A DNA stretch of 64,000 bases from Asterias amurensis (Eukaryota; Echinodermata; Asteroidea; Forcipulatida; Asteriidae): assembly GCF_032118995.1 (NCBI RefSeq), contig NC_092668.1, positions 14,611,501-14,675,500 of the forward strand, in the 5' to 3' direction. Position 1 is the stretch's first letter; each line of letters starts with the position of its first letter. Below the pieces are notes generated by a model, which was given only the letters and a program-made list of their open reading frames with translations, searched no databases and was not told the DNA's origin. The translations under genes were made by a program, and so were the position numbers. This document shows, piece after piece, positions 11,064-21,600 of this stretch.

Positions 11064-11419
11064 AGGTAACCGACCCGAATTAATACTGTTGTCACTCTCC
11101 TTTTGCACACTAAATAAAAAAATTATAATTTGCTAAGCAGATTGTCGTTTTTATTGCTTAGAACAGCTTTTATGAAAATGGAAAAAAAACTAATGCTTTA
11201 GTAAATCAAACTTTAAAGAAATTAATAGTTCATAAGTCCACGCAATTATTTAGTAAACCAAAGGAATTCGATCATTGTCTTCGTTTCTAAAACTGCCTAT
11301 GAATATTCATGAAAGTCTGAAATTTGTTGGGGGGGGGGGGGGACTTAGGCCCTTTTCGTCCTAGGGCTAAACGAGATGACGGAGTCTATAGTCAAATCCC
11401 AAACCGAAGATGTGACATC

Positions 11420-11445
11420 GCCGCCTAGAGTGCGCCCTCTGTAGC
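11420..11445 (-). promoter_or_regulatory. CTCF-like motif near module F (copy A)
   Basis: Minus strand reads CTACAGAGGGCGCACTCTAG. The core AGAGGGCGC resembles the CTCF consensus (AGRKGGCGC). It lies about 65 bp upstream of F. Binding is inferred from motif likeness alone. Confidence 0.35.
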
Positions 11446-11489
11446 TCAGTTTTAGGCAGGTAGTAAACATGGAAATTTTGACGTATCTC

Positions 11490-11599
11490 ATGCTCGATTT
11501 TTGTTCATCTAAAAACTCAGGCTAAATGGCTCCTTCAAGACCGTCCATAGGATTCATGTAACTGTGGCTGTTTATCAGAGGCTGACCGGACCTATCAAG
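11490..11599 (+). other. First-exon-like module F (copy A)
   Basis: Ends CTATCAAG/GTATGT. Shares CATAGGATTCATGTAA and TGTGGCTGTT with F'. The frame KTVHRIHVTVAVYQRLTGPIK continues into exon 2 as ISYESLESELQHGIDNQQ and stops after GSEKY. The matching frame in F' suggests either an old coding exon or simple nucleotide homology; substitutions do not favour synonymous sites. Confidence 0.5.
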
Positions 11600-12000
11600 G
11601 TATGTTATAAAGTATTATATTGAGAAACACGCATTTCCTGATACTTTTATGTTGCATGTTTGCATGTTTTGATTTAACGAGTACACGACCCTAACCGCAT
11701 GATCACCGTACATCCCTGACCGGTGGTACCTGACCATTGTACGGCGGCAACCCTCTGGTCTGTGGTGGGTGATTGTACGTAGTTGTACGTGTCGTAGTAG
11801 TTGTCTCTGCTTACACTTACAGTAGTTGTTGGTCCTATTTCAAGCCCAGATTCCAATCAACCAAGACCAAACAGTATTTTAAGTAGGAGTCAGCACATTA
11901 TATTTTTAAAGCTTTTATTATTATTAATATTATTAATACTTTGTGTGTGTGGGGGGGGGGGGGGTAGAAAGCTAAATTAATGTCCAAACAACCAAAGACC

Positions 12001-12136
12001 AAACTTTTTACATAGGAGTGTCTACATTACTTTTTATTTATTTTATTTATTTTTTCGTGGTAAATTTCAAACTTTTTACATAGGAGTGTCTTCATTACTT
12101 TTTATTTATTTTATTTATTTTTTCGTGGTAAATTTA
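12001..12136 (+). repeat. 68-bp tandem duplication, only in copy A
   Basis: Two copies of a segment beginning AAACTTTTTACATAGGAGTG, differing at a few bases. B and C have it once, so it arose in A after the duplication or was lost before B and C separated. Confidence 0.85.
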
Positions 12137-13063
12137 AGAAACTTTGGATGAAAACTTTTTAAGATTTGTTTCTGATTATAATGTCAAACTAACTTAATGG
12201 AAAAACATTTCACGCAGCTTTGGAATTTTATTGGGTTATTGTACATAAATTAGTTATTTTTTACAGTGATCAATTTTGCAATATTATTGATGAAAATCTT
12301 TTTCCTTGTTTTGTTCGAAATTTTATACTATAATTGTTTTATTTTTTATTTGTGAAGGCCATATGATGCTTAGTGTTTTTTGGCTTTTGACGATATATAT
12401 TTTATTGCTATCTGTTAATACTTGTTTCAACACAGTTATTAGAATTGTTTTTCAGTTTGGACAAACTTTTTTTTGTGAGGACTAAGTGTAAATTTGGTGA
12501 CACTTTTTTGCGAAACACCATTTTGTGTGTTTTTTATTTTATTTATTTAAATAATTATTTTGTTATTGTTTTTTTTTCCTCCCCTTTTTTTTTTTTTTTG
12601 GTGGGGGGGGGGGGTCATTCCATGCCAAGTTTTAAATAATTGTTGGTCCTGCCTCAAAAATCAAACTTTTTAATTTTTGAGATGTTTTTTTCTTAAAGTT
12701 CTCTAAGAATTTGATGTCAATTTTTTTTCAGTAACACAAATTGTTGGTTGTGGCCCAAACATTAAAAGACTCATAAACTTGTGAGAATTATTTTTAAATT
12801 TTCATACAAGTTTTGAATGTTTTGACAAAGTCTTGAGAAGCAGATTTTTTCAGGTCATTTTGAAGTCATATTAGAATCGTTGTTGGTCGTGCCTCAATTG
12901 TTTTATTGGATTTATACACATTGGACGAGGATCATAAAATCAATCTCAATTCGGTTGAAATACAATACTTTTGAGAAACACAATTTTTTATTTTGCTCAT
13001 GACTCAAACATTTTATTGGAATTGAAACGATATTGTTTTGACGATACTTTCTTTTTTTTGCAG

Positions 13064-13160
13064 ATCTCATATGAATCTTTGGAATCCGAATTGCAGCATG
13101 GAATTGACAACCAACAAGAGACAAAACAACCCGGATCGGAAAAATATTAAAGGGACACCT
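13064..13160 (+). other. Acceptor-bordered exon-like module 2 (copy A)
   Basis: Follows acceptor CTTTTTTTTGCAG. Open in phase with F for about 30 codons (ISYESLESELQHGIDNQQET and on to SEKY), then stop. It runs directly into the short tandem repeat at 13,161. Counterparts end at 28,734 (B) and 46,834 (C) on the minus strand. Function unknown. Confidence 0.45.
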
Positions 13161-13410
13161 GATATGGTTCCTACATGGATAGCAATGCCTGATTCCTACA
13201 TGGATAGCATTGTTTGATTCCTATATGGACAGCAATATTGGATTCATACATGAACACTCATTCTTACACGGACAGTAAAAACTTGATTACTAATAAAAAC
13301 CATGGACAGCAAATCTAATTTGTTATTCGTACGTGGGCAGCAAATCTAATTCAAACATGGACAGCAAAGTAGACAGCAATATCTGATTCCTACATGGACA
13401 GCAACATCTG
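13161..13410 (+). repeat. Short tandem repeat, TACATGGACAGCAA units (copy A)
   Basis: About ten irregular units of 20-36 bp sharing GATTCCTACATGGACAGCAA or parts of it. It lies in the downstream part of the exon-2 region, so a transcript would carry the motif many times. Counterparts: 28,390-28,637 and 46,490-46,738, inverted. Confidence 0.8.
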
Positions 13411-13509
13411 GACCCAATCTGATAATGGCTCATGCTTACCAGTGGATTCTGTGCTGGTGAGCACCCTTTTTGCTTTGGGGCAAGCGCCAAATGTTCACCT
13501 CAAACTTCC

Positions 13510-13742
13510 GTTAATCAGGGAATGTTTTTAAGAGCAGACAGTTTCTTGTTCTGGTGTATCTAAACGTAATTTTCTATGCATGAAATAACAAACCTGTGAA
13601 AATTTGAGATTGATTGGTCGTCCAAGTTGCGAGAAAATAATGGAGTTAAAAACACCCTTGTCGCACAAGTTGTGTGCTTTCAGATGCTTGAACTTGTGTG
13701 AAGAAAAGTGACCAGTGAAAATTATCATGTTTAATTCAAACA
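13510..13742. mobile_element. MITE-like fragment (copy A)
   Basis: Contains AACAAACCTGTGAAAATTTG and ACACCCTTGTCGCACAAG words also seen, diverged, in the TTAA MITE at 9,005-9,375, so it is an inner fragment of a related element. Counterparts near 28,080-28,270 and 46,190-46,375. Confidence 0.6.
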
Positions 13743-14152
13743 TAAATTTTTACATTTATTTACATTAATTCAAATCCCGTGGGAGTTGCCTCCTATCCAA
13801 AAGGTACAAGTAATGTAATATACAAACAACTGATGATTTTCTGGTGAAAGCTTATCACTACAGTAGCAACTATTTTCTTTAATAGTGATAATTTAAGTTA
13901 TTTAAAAAGATTCATGTTATTTATAATAATTATGTAAATAAAATGGTCAACAATTATAATGTAAATGATCCCTCTGTTCGACTGTTTTTTATTCTGTCTT
14001 ACTGGTGTTTGTTCATTGATAAAAATTAATTAACGGTAACAGAATCTTTAAAAATGGGAAACAAACACGTGCCCATTATATCTTAATCTTTTTAAATGGC
14101 GATGGGGTATTCCGCTAGCCGATATAATTAATTAAGAATAAATAAATATTGT

Positions 14153-14211
14153 CAACAGAGGGCGCTACTTAATTAAATTAGTCTTGTTTCAAGCCACAAG
14201 AGGGCGCACTC
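14153..14211 (+). promoter_or_regulatory. Pair of CTCF-like motifs (copy A)
   Basis: CAACAGAGGGCGCT at 14,153-14,166 and CCACAAGAGGGCGCACTC at 14,194-14,211, the second a good fit to the CTCF core. Inverted counterparts near 27,660-27,715 and 45,760-45,815. Binding not shown. Confidence 0.4.
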
Positions 14212-14315
14212 TTCCACGTGTATATTATCAGGCGGTAATAACTATGCGCCTGCACATACGTCACATTTTCGTTCTAATCTTCATCAGGTCAAAAAATTTT
14301 CAGCACCAACTCGGA

Positions 14316-14390
14316 GACGCCACAGCCTAGCGGATAAGGACACGGACTCTGGAGGACAACATTGCGGGTTCGAGCCCCGCTCAGGACACC
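14316..14390 (+). pseudogene. tRNA-Arg-like relic or SINE head (copy A)
   Basis: Box A-like CCTAGCGGATAAGG and box B GGTTCGAGCCC (14,367-14,377) are in place, with a perfect T stem GCGGG/CCCGC and D stem. The layout resembles tRNA-Arg. The acceptor stem does not pair (GACGCCA against TCAGGAC) and the anticodon stem is broken, so it is not a working tRNA. A GC-rich tail with (GA)n and (GGT)n follows to about 14,560, as in a SINE body. Confidence 0.65.
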
Positions 14391-14399
14391 ATCAGCTGG

Positions 14400-14850
14400 A
14401 CAAGAAGAAGACACGCTCACCAGAGGAACACCCACGGACCCTGCACCACGACGAGGAGGCAACATGGCGGCGATACACAAGAGGGAGGCGTGGACCCGGA
14501 GAGAGAGAGAGAGAGGGGTGGTGGTGGTGGACCCCCCAGGAAAGTGGAGACGAGAAAATTTTTTTTAATTAAATTTTATTTATTTTTAATTAAAAAAAAA
14601 AAAAAAAATTGAAAATTAGTGGACTTTTGATTTTTTAAAATCGTCTGAAACGCACGCTCGTTAATTTTTGTGATTTTCCATTAAAAAAAATCCAAAATTG
14701 TAAAAATTTACAAAATTCACCACTAATTTTTTTTTTTTTGGTATTTCATTTTCTTAAAATCGCCTGAAACGCATGCTCGTTAATTTTTATTTGAACTTTT
14801 TTTTTTTTTGCCTGAAAAACTCTAAAAATCTCTGAAATTGACAAAAATTG
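14400..14850 (+). other. GC-rich tail, then AT-rich tract with direct repeats (copy A)
   Basis: After the tRNA-like part come a GA run, a GGT run and long A/T runs. Two direct copies of TGAAACGCAYGCTCGTTAAT lie about 115 bp apart (14,646 and 14,764). No gene is supported. Confidence 0.6.
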
Positions 14851-16241
14851 AGCGTCAAAACCTTCCAAACACCCTTAAAACAGTGCGGGATACACTCCTG
14901 AGTTACTCCAGAGTGTCCTATTAACATTCTACATGAAATACGCATTCTGGTGACAAAAAAACTCACAGAAAAGTGTCTATTTTAATAAATAATTGCTTAC
15001 ATAAACTCTTAGCAGCACTTAATGTGTTGGTGCTATACTCTTATTTACAATAACTTATTTACACAGAGCACACGTTCGTGTATTCTAACCTTCAAACTTC
15101 ATTTTTTTTTAGTGTAACAGATAGTATGCTACGTATAACTATGAATTGAGAAGCTGTCTTGTTTTAAAAGGGCCTTTTCCACACAAAATAACCTTGAATT
15201 CAAGTGTTATATTAAGTATATCAAACGCGAGTATGATAAAATTAGTCTGGTACCTGCATTAAGAATTGTGTTATGTAAGCACTAAGACACGGGGAGCTAG
15301 ACTTCAAGAACTATTGCTAAAAAATGTATGGAAGCTTAAGAAGACCATCTGCATGCCAAGTTTCCAAGTTAAATACATCCAAAAAATATAAAATAATTAG
15401 ATAACTCTGTATTTTAGGGTTCTCATGGTTTTGTGGAATCTACTGTTCAAGATAAAATGGTGGAAAGACACAATACAGAGTTTTTAGTACTAATCACAAA
15501 ACTTTATGGAAATGCAGATGTTCACTCTAAGTCTCCATACATTTGCATTCTGTTTAAAACTAGAGGCCCTGCTCGGTTTAAACAATGTTTGCAGATAAAT
15601 ATCATCACGTGTGATACAAATACATCCAATTACCCACATATAAAACCAAACTAGGCATTTAAACCATGTTTTAACTGTCTGACCTGTGTAAAAGTTATGT
15701 TTACACTATTAGTATACGTACAATGAGATTGCATGATTTTTCACTTTGTATTCAGTAAAAAGTGTTAAGCCGTAGCTAGTAGCCCTTTGATTTCTGCATT
15801 TCAGTACCCATGATTCAAGCCTGATGCTTCATTCTTGTTAGGGCAGGGCAGCTTTTGCTCAGTAAACCTCTATTAGTGAGGGAAAATTGCTTATACCAGA
15901 ACATGTCAATGGGCACCGAGACAATGACCAAGACCGAGTGCATGGCGACAATTGCTGCGTTATTTGTCTCAACAAAGTATCAGGCCTGATGATTCAAAGG
16001 AATTGCAAAATGTACATGACAATATACAGCAAAGTTTTTACCTTACAACAAAAACAGCCATAGGAATATACATGGTAAAGATCTGTTTACGCAGAACACT
16101 TTGCTTTGAATTAAATTGATCGCTTTTGAAATAAATATCAACTTTGTTTATCAAGTTGCAAACAGTAAAGACTGATGTCTGTGTCGTTTTATCAGAGTCC
16201 ATGTATTAAACAATAGTTAAAACTCACTACATGAGACGTAC

Positions 16242-16380
16242 CTTAATATCTTAGTATTGAATGAATCACAAAGTTGAACAAAATTAACTTGAGGCGGTGA
16301 GAAGATGCAGCATCTCATAGGCTCTCTTCAGTCAAGCTGGCGCATCTTTCATACCAAGGCTTGTCGTCGTCTTGAGTGTT
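16242..16380 (-). other. Exon-like module E (copy A)
   Basis: 139 bp between acceptor TTTTGTTTATAG and donor GTACGTC. One frame reads NTQDDDKPWYERCASLTEES and stops; the other frames also stop, so it is not an internal coding exon. It differs from B at one base. Probably a non-coding exon or UTR exon if transcribed. Confidence 0.55.
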
Positions 16381-16649
16381 CTATAAACAAAAAATCAAAG
16401 AACCAATTTAATGCATGAATGACATGTCAAGAGGAAAGCAGTTGCAAATTGTATGCAATCCCAAAGGGTGATCCCAAAGGGTGTGTTACACCCCAAGGGA
16501 TGATCATATTGGGGACCGTTCTAGACTAAAAGACAATTGATGTGCATCTCTACATGCGTCATCGATAACCAAACCTTGTATATCAATAAGTACTGTGAAG
16601 CAGCCACTCTCTAGTGTGGTCTCATCTACTTCTATCAGCCAAGGGATAC

Positions 16650-16865
16650 CATAATTGGTGGTTTAAACAGCATTATTGCAGAAGTACAAGCGGTAATAAT
16701 ATTGGTGACGGGTATAGAAAAACAGAGAAAGTGTTTTCCACTTTTGGCAGTGATACAGATTTGTACAAGAGGTACAGTATCAAAATTGGGGACAGGTTGA
16801 AGAACAAAAGGCAAGTAGAAACATATTTAAAGTCGTTCCACAGCCGCCCCACCCCCCCCCCCACC
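16650..16865 (-). repeat. Degenerate alpha-like repeat units (copy A)
   Basis: Words such as GATACAGATTTGTACAAGAGG and GGGGACAGG at 80-bp-like spacing show old, diverged alpha units beside module E, ending in a C-run. The same remnants lie at 25,010-25,210 and 43,110-43,320. Confidence 0.6.
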
Positions 16866-17136
16866 CTCTCTAGTCATGTATACCCCAGTCAATGAGCTAT
16901 AGGCAGATAATTGTACCCTCATATCTAGCTGAAATGTCTTGAAAAGTTAAATAGAAACTTTGCTTTTGGTCTGACAATGAGGTCAGTTTTGGCATGTATG
17001 TATTAAACTAAAACTAAAATGCCTAGTTCACTATAATCAACATTTTCATAAGCGTACATGATCCAGTGGTATACAGCGATTCGTCCTGCAGGGTTTTAAA
17101 GTGCGCTTTGTCACTTTGTTGTAACGTAGTTTAAAG

Positions 17137-17434
17137 TTGTTTAAGAGTGGGTTGTAATGGCTTCTTTAAAGGTCTTATTGTCCCTGATAGATATGATGTC
17201 TGTGATGGTAATGAGTCGTGTAAACCATACGCTGGAAAGGGATGCGGAGTTTAATGCCCACCACTGTACACTTTCATTTTCTAAAAAGGTATTGAACTTA
17301 AAACTTATAAATGTAGCTCCCCCATGGCCTTTTGCACCATTATAAGATGCATTGTTTTGTTGCTTGGTCTGACCTTTTAGAAAGTCAGACAAAGTATGTC
17401 TTACAAGGAAATGATGGCATATAATCCTTTGTAA
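17137..17434 (-). other. Conserved open frame at inner edge of copy A
   Basis: A 98-codon minus-strand frame starting MLQRIICHHFLVRHTLSDFL is kept in B (24,418-24,714) and, fused to repeat frames, in C. Changes between copies are mostly replacements, and the opposite strand is also open. No family recognised; likely not a gene. Confidence 0.2.
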
Positions 17435-19090
17435 CATATTGGGGTTGGGTCCTTAATAACAGACAAGGGGGTGCATGTTTCTGGTTGAAACAGATTTGAA
17501 GTAGAAGGGGTACCATGTTGGGGGTGGGTCCTGAATGGCAGACAAGGGGATGCATTTTCTGGTTGAAACAGATTTGAAATAGAAGGGGTAACATGCTGGG
17601 GGAGGGTCCTGAATGGCAGACAAGGGGATGCATGTTTCTGGTTGATACAGATTTGAAGTAGAAGGGGTAACATGTTGGGGGTGGGTCCTGAATGGCAGAC
17701 AAGGGGGCGCATGTTTCTGGTTGATACATATTTGAAATAGAAGAGGTAACTTGTTGGGGGTGGGTCCTTAATAACAGACAAGGGGATGCATGTTTCTGGT
17801 TGATACAGATATGAAGTAGACGGGGTAACATGTTGGGGGCGGGTCCTGAATGGCAGACAAGGGGGTGCATGTTTCTGGTTGATACATATTTGAAATAGAA
17901 GGGGTAACATGCTGGGGGTGGGTCCTGAATGGCAGACAAGGGGATGCATGTTTCTGGTTGATACAGATTTGAAGTAGAAGGGGTAACATGTTGGGGGCGG
18001 GTCCTGAATGGCAGACAAGGGGGCGCATGTTTCTGGTTGATACATATTTGAAATAGAAGAGGTAACTTGTTGGGGGTGGGTCCTTAATAACAGACAAGGG
18101 GATGCATGTTTCTGGTTGATACAGATATGAAGTAGACAGGGTAACATGTTGGGGGTGGGTCCTAAATAGCAGATAAGGGGTGCATGTTTTGGGTTGATAC
18201 AGATATGAAGTAGACGGGGTAACATGTTGGGGGCGGGTCCTGAATGGCAGACAAGGGGGTGCATGTTTCTGGTTGATACATATTTGAAATAGAAGGGGTA
18301 ACATGTTGGGGGTGTGTCCTGAATGGCAGACAAGGGGATGCATGTTTCTGGTTGATACAGATTTGAAGTAGAAGGGGTAACATGTTGGGGGCGGGTCCTG
18401 AATGGCAGACAAGGGGGCGCATGTTTCTGGTTGATACATATTTGAAATAGAAGAGGTAACTTGTTGGGGGTGGGTCCTTAATAACAGACAAGGGGATGCA
18501 TGTTTCTGGTTGATACAGATATGAAGTAGACAGGGTAACATGTTGGGGTGGGTCCTAAATAGCAGATAAGGGGTGCATGTTTTGGGTTGATACAGATATG
18601 AAATAGAAGGGGGAACATGTTGGGGGCGGGTCCTGAATGGCAGACAAGGGGGTGCATGTTTCTGGTTGATACATATTTGAAATAGAAGGGGTAACATGTT
18701 GGGGGTGGGTCCTAAATAGCAGATAAGGGGTGCATGTTTTGGGTTGATACAGATTTGAAATAGAAGGGGGAACATGTTGGGGGCGGGTCCTGAATGGGGA
18801 GATAGGGGGTGCATGTTTCTGGTTGATACATATTTGAAGTAGAAGGGGTAACATGTTGGGGGTGGGTCCTGAATGGCAGACAAGGGGATGCATGTTTCTG
18901 GTTGATACAGATATGAAGTAGACGGGGTAACATGTTGGGGGTGGGTCCTGAATGGCAGACAAGGGGATGCATGTTTCTGGTTGATACAGATATGAAGTAG
19001 ACAGAGTAACATGTTGGGGGTGGGTCCTTAATAACAGACAAGGGGGTGCATGTTTCTGGTTGATACAGATTTGAAGAAAAAGGGGATAAA
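17435..19090 (-). repeat. Alpha minisatellite array, inner side of copy A
   Basis: About 21 units of 79-80 bp with higher-order structure: a block with GCGCATGTTTCTGG then GGTCCTTAATAACAGAC recurs at about 17,706, 18,024 and 18,418. Minus-strand open frames of up to 414 codons (17,768-19,012) come from a unit lacking stops in all three frames. Confidence 0.95.
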
Positions 19091-19179
19091 GTGTTGGGCC
19101 AGGTCCTAACTTTTTGATACAAGGGGTCTCAAAATGCAACCCACTTCTTTTCCATTCGGGACCAAAAATGTACCCAGTA

Positions 19180-20010
19180 CATTTTGTGGGCTGAAATAGA
19201 ATGGGTAAAATGTTGGGGGTTGGTCCTGACTTGTAAAGAAGGGGGAGCATTTGGGGATTGAAGAAAAAGAGGTAAAATGTTTGGGGGTTGGTCCTGACTG
19301 ACAAATAAAATGGGTGCATTTTGGGATTGAGGGTAAAAGAGGTAAAATGTTGGGGGTTGGTCCTGACAGGCAAATAAGAGGGTGCATTTTTTGATTGCGG
19401 GTATAAAAGAGGTAAAATGTCGGGGGTTGGTCCTGACAGGCAAATAAGAGTGTGCATTTTTTTTATTGAGGGTATAAAAAAGGTAAAATGTTGGGGGTTG
19501 GTCATGACAGGCAAATAAGAGGGTGCATTTTTGGATTGCAGTTAAAGGGGTAAAATATTGGGGGTTGGTCCTGAGACTGGCAGTGGGGTGTATTTTTGGA
19601 TTGCAATTCAAGGGGTAAAATGTTGGAGGTTGGTCCTGACTGGAAGTGGGGTGCATTTGGGATTGAAGAAAAAGAGGTAAAATGTTTGGGGGTTGGTCCT
19701 GACTGACAATTCAAAGGGGTGCATTTTGAGATTGAGGGTAAAAGAGGTAAAATGTTGTGGGTTGGTTCTGACTGGCATTAAAGTGGGGTGCATTTTGAGA
19801 TTGAAGTAAAAGGGGTAAAATGTCGGGGGTTTGTCTTGACTTGGCAAAGAATTGGGGTGCATTTTGAGATTGAAGTAAAAGGGGTAAAATGTTGGGGGTT
19901 GGTCCTGACTTGAAAAAATGTGGGGTGCATTTGGGGACTGAAGTAAAAGGGGTAAAATATTAGGGGTTAGTCCTGACTGACAAAAAAGTGGGGTAGTGTT
20001 TAGGTTTTAT
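19180..20010 (-). repeat. Beta minisatellite array (about 70-bp unit)
   Basis: About twelve units with AAAATGTTGGGGGTTGGTCC, TGACTGGCAAA and GGGTGCATTTTG boxes. These match the alpha boxes in the same order, so beta is a diverged, shorter relative. A linker at 19,090-19,180 is shared, inverted, with 23,370-23,455. Confidence 0.92.
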
Positions 20011-20159
20011 AACTATAAGGTTTTAAATTTAAGCAACAGGCATGGTAGATGAAGAATACTTCGGTGGGTCAACTAGTTATGGGAAGCTGACAGGGAGAGG
20101 AAGAACATAGGGTTTGGCAGTAAATTGTTGAACACCAAAAAAACTTAATTGAAACTCAC

Positions 20160-20248
20160 CATTGTATTTCAGGAGATAGGAGATAGGATGTGGTCCAAAC
20201 TGATGATTCTTCATCCATTTGTATCCTTGTGTATGGTTGATCATACAT
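20160..20248 (-). other. Exon-like module on minus strand of the spacer
   Basis: 89 bp between acceptor TTTCTTTTCTCTAG and donor GTGAGT. Joined to the donor at 21,450 it keeps a frame open: MAVILVSTPSTRC, then MINHTQGYKWMKNHQFGPH. No family recognised. Whether it is coding or a UTR exon cannot be told. Confidence 0.45.
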
Positions 20249-20259
20249 CTAGAGAAAAG

Positions 20260-20505
20260 AAATATAATAATATGAGCATTTGAGAACATACATTTAATGT
20301 GGGATGATTTATAATTATGCAGATTGTGCAGTTTGTATTGTTGCAATACTAATGTTTGGGATGTAAATATTTTTTTATTTTTTTATTTATTTTTTTTTTA
20401 TTTTTTTTATATTTATTTTACTTATTATATTTTTTTTAGGGGGAAAAGGGAGGGCAGCAAGTGTGATTTATTCAGTTTAAGTGATGAGGGGGTCATTAGT
20501 TGGGG
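20260..20505. other. AT-rich spacer stretch
   Basis: Long T-rich tract (about 20,365-20,435). I see no gene or repeat family here. Confidence 0.5.
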
Positions 20506-20620
20506 GCGGGTCTAGTCTTGGATCCAAGACCATTGGTGTTGCGCACTCACACTCAAACAACGTTCCGATCTATATGCATGGCAAACTGTACACGCTTGTA
20601 ATGAATGAACATAGAGGGCA
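20505..20620 (+). repeat. Direct repeat, left copy, in the spacer
   Basis: Matches 22,966-23,065 in the same orientation: both hold CCATTGGTG, GCAAACTGTACAC and TTGTAATGAATGAA. The two lie about 2.46 kb apart and frame the unique spacer. Confidence 0.75.
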
Positions 20621-21449
20621 ATTTGACTAGTTCTTTCCCCACCACATCCATGATGCGGGAATCAAAATTACAAAGGGCTCAAGACCTTTATCACAACACG
20701 CAGTGTGCAAATATGCGCATCTCCGGTTCGCCATTTTGGGTGTCACAATGGCATGTGCACATGCAAAAGTAAGACTCCCTTAGAAACATTCAGAAATGGT
20801 TGATGCGAATTGTTTGAAGGTGCGGTGTACTACTCCTAGATAGAAACATTAGGTTTCCTTCAGGAAGTTCAGCCATCGTCTCCCGTATAGCACTCATGTA
20901 CACTTTTGGGCAAGTTTTAACACCTAAACTAAAAATTGTGAAATTTTGAAAGTGTTCAAAAGTAGGCTTCACACTATTACTGTTCGTAGCGATTGATAAA
21001 ATACAGTACGACTTTCCCTCTCTTGTTCGTTTTTAATTTAACGTTTACAAAAATGCCAAAACAACCCCTTGTCGAGACGAGTCTTGAGTAAGGGAATCCC
21101 TTATATTGTCATTAAAAGAACAACATTTTGCTGTAGTCGCTCGTGCCTTAACGTTCAATGAGTAAATAAGACTAAACCTAAGAGAGGGAAACACTACTGC
21201 CCGACTCCACGACTCCTTAGAGTCAGTTAGATCATGGAGGTTCTACCTCCATGGTTAGATCGAGAGGGAGCGAGGTGTGCATGGGCACGCCCACCCCACC
21301 CGCTATGAGGGAATTACTTCAGTTTAGCGGGAAGAAAATTATTTTGGTAAACAACAAACGTACATTGAATACGGTTGGTAAAATTAAATAGAAGTATAAT
21401 TTCAATTCTTGCATACTTGCAGTATTACTAAATTAACAACTTATCTTAC
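20621..21449. other. Unique spacer sequence
   Basis: No coding frame, known repeat or RNA gene recognised. Probably intron or intergenic sequence between the minus-strand exon-like modules. Confidence 0.5.
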
Positions 21450-21600
21450 CTTGTTGATGGTGTTGATACCAATATTACAGCCATATTTGAGATGAAATCA
21501 TGGTCTTAACAACCACTTAACATACATTTTGTCTGCTGTTTGAAGTGACGTATCCACGTGTGTTTTCAACGCCATTTTGTTTATTGTTGATACTACTACA
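21450..21600 (-). other. First-exon-like module on minus strand of the spacer
   Basis: Ends CCATCAACAAG/GTAAGAT, a strong donor. It starts near the promoter-like block at 21,545-21,625. Its position and its end (GGTATCAACACC) parallel the ACACTCAAG/GTTAGT donor beside F' in A and B. Confidence 0.4.

Larger units (their letters stand above)
2172..17434 (-). repeat. Segmental duplication copy A (inverted)
   Basis: Read on the minus strand, this stretch matches copies B and C in the same order, with near-identity over long runs and scattered indels. Its E module differs from that of B at one of 139 bases. A has a 68-bp tandem duplication (12,001-12,136) that B and C lack, and lacks about 190 bp that B and C have near 31,590-31,775. 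It is bounded by alpha minisatellite on both sides. Stretches not listed separately (for example 2,450-2,830, 3,000-4,200, 8,280-9,000, 13,750-14,140, 14,850-16,240) are AT-rich and non-coding to my reading. Confidence 0.95.

Noticed and set aside
14316-14390. A working tRNA-Arg gene
   Set aside because: The acceptor stem and anticodon stem do not pair, although boxes A and B are present.
14289-14568. Overlapping frames on both strands at the tRNA-like relic as coding genes
   Set aside because: The GC-rich tail lacks stops by composition. It has simple GA and GGT repeats and no exon context.
15433-15654. Frame starting MESTVQDKMVERHNTE as a conserved gene
   Set aside because: Kept only because the copies are young; the C-terminal part differs by frame between A and B, and no domain or splice border is seen.
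17768-19012. 414-codon and other long open frames in the minisatellite arrays as protein genes
   Set aside because: They follow from an 80-bp unit without stops on one strand, overlap in all three frames, and show only unit-level variation. No splice or promoter context supports them.
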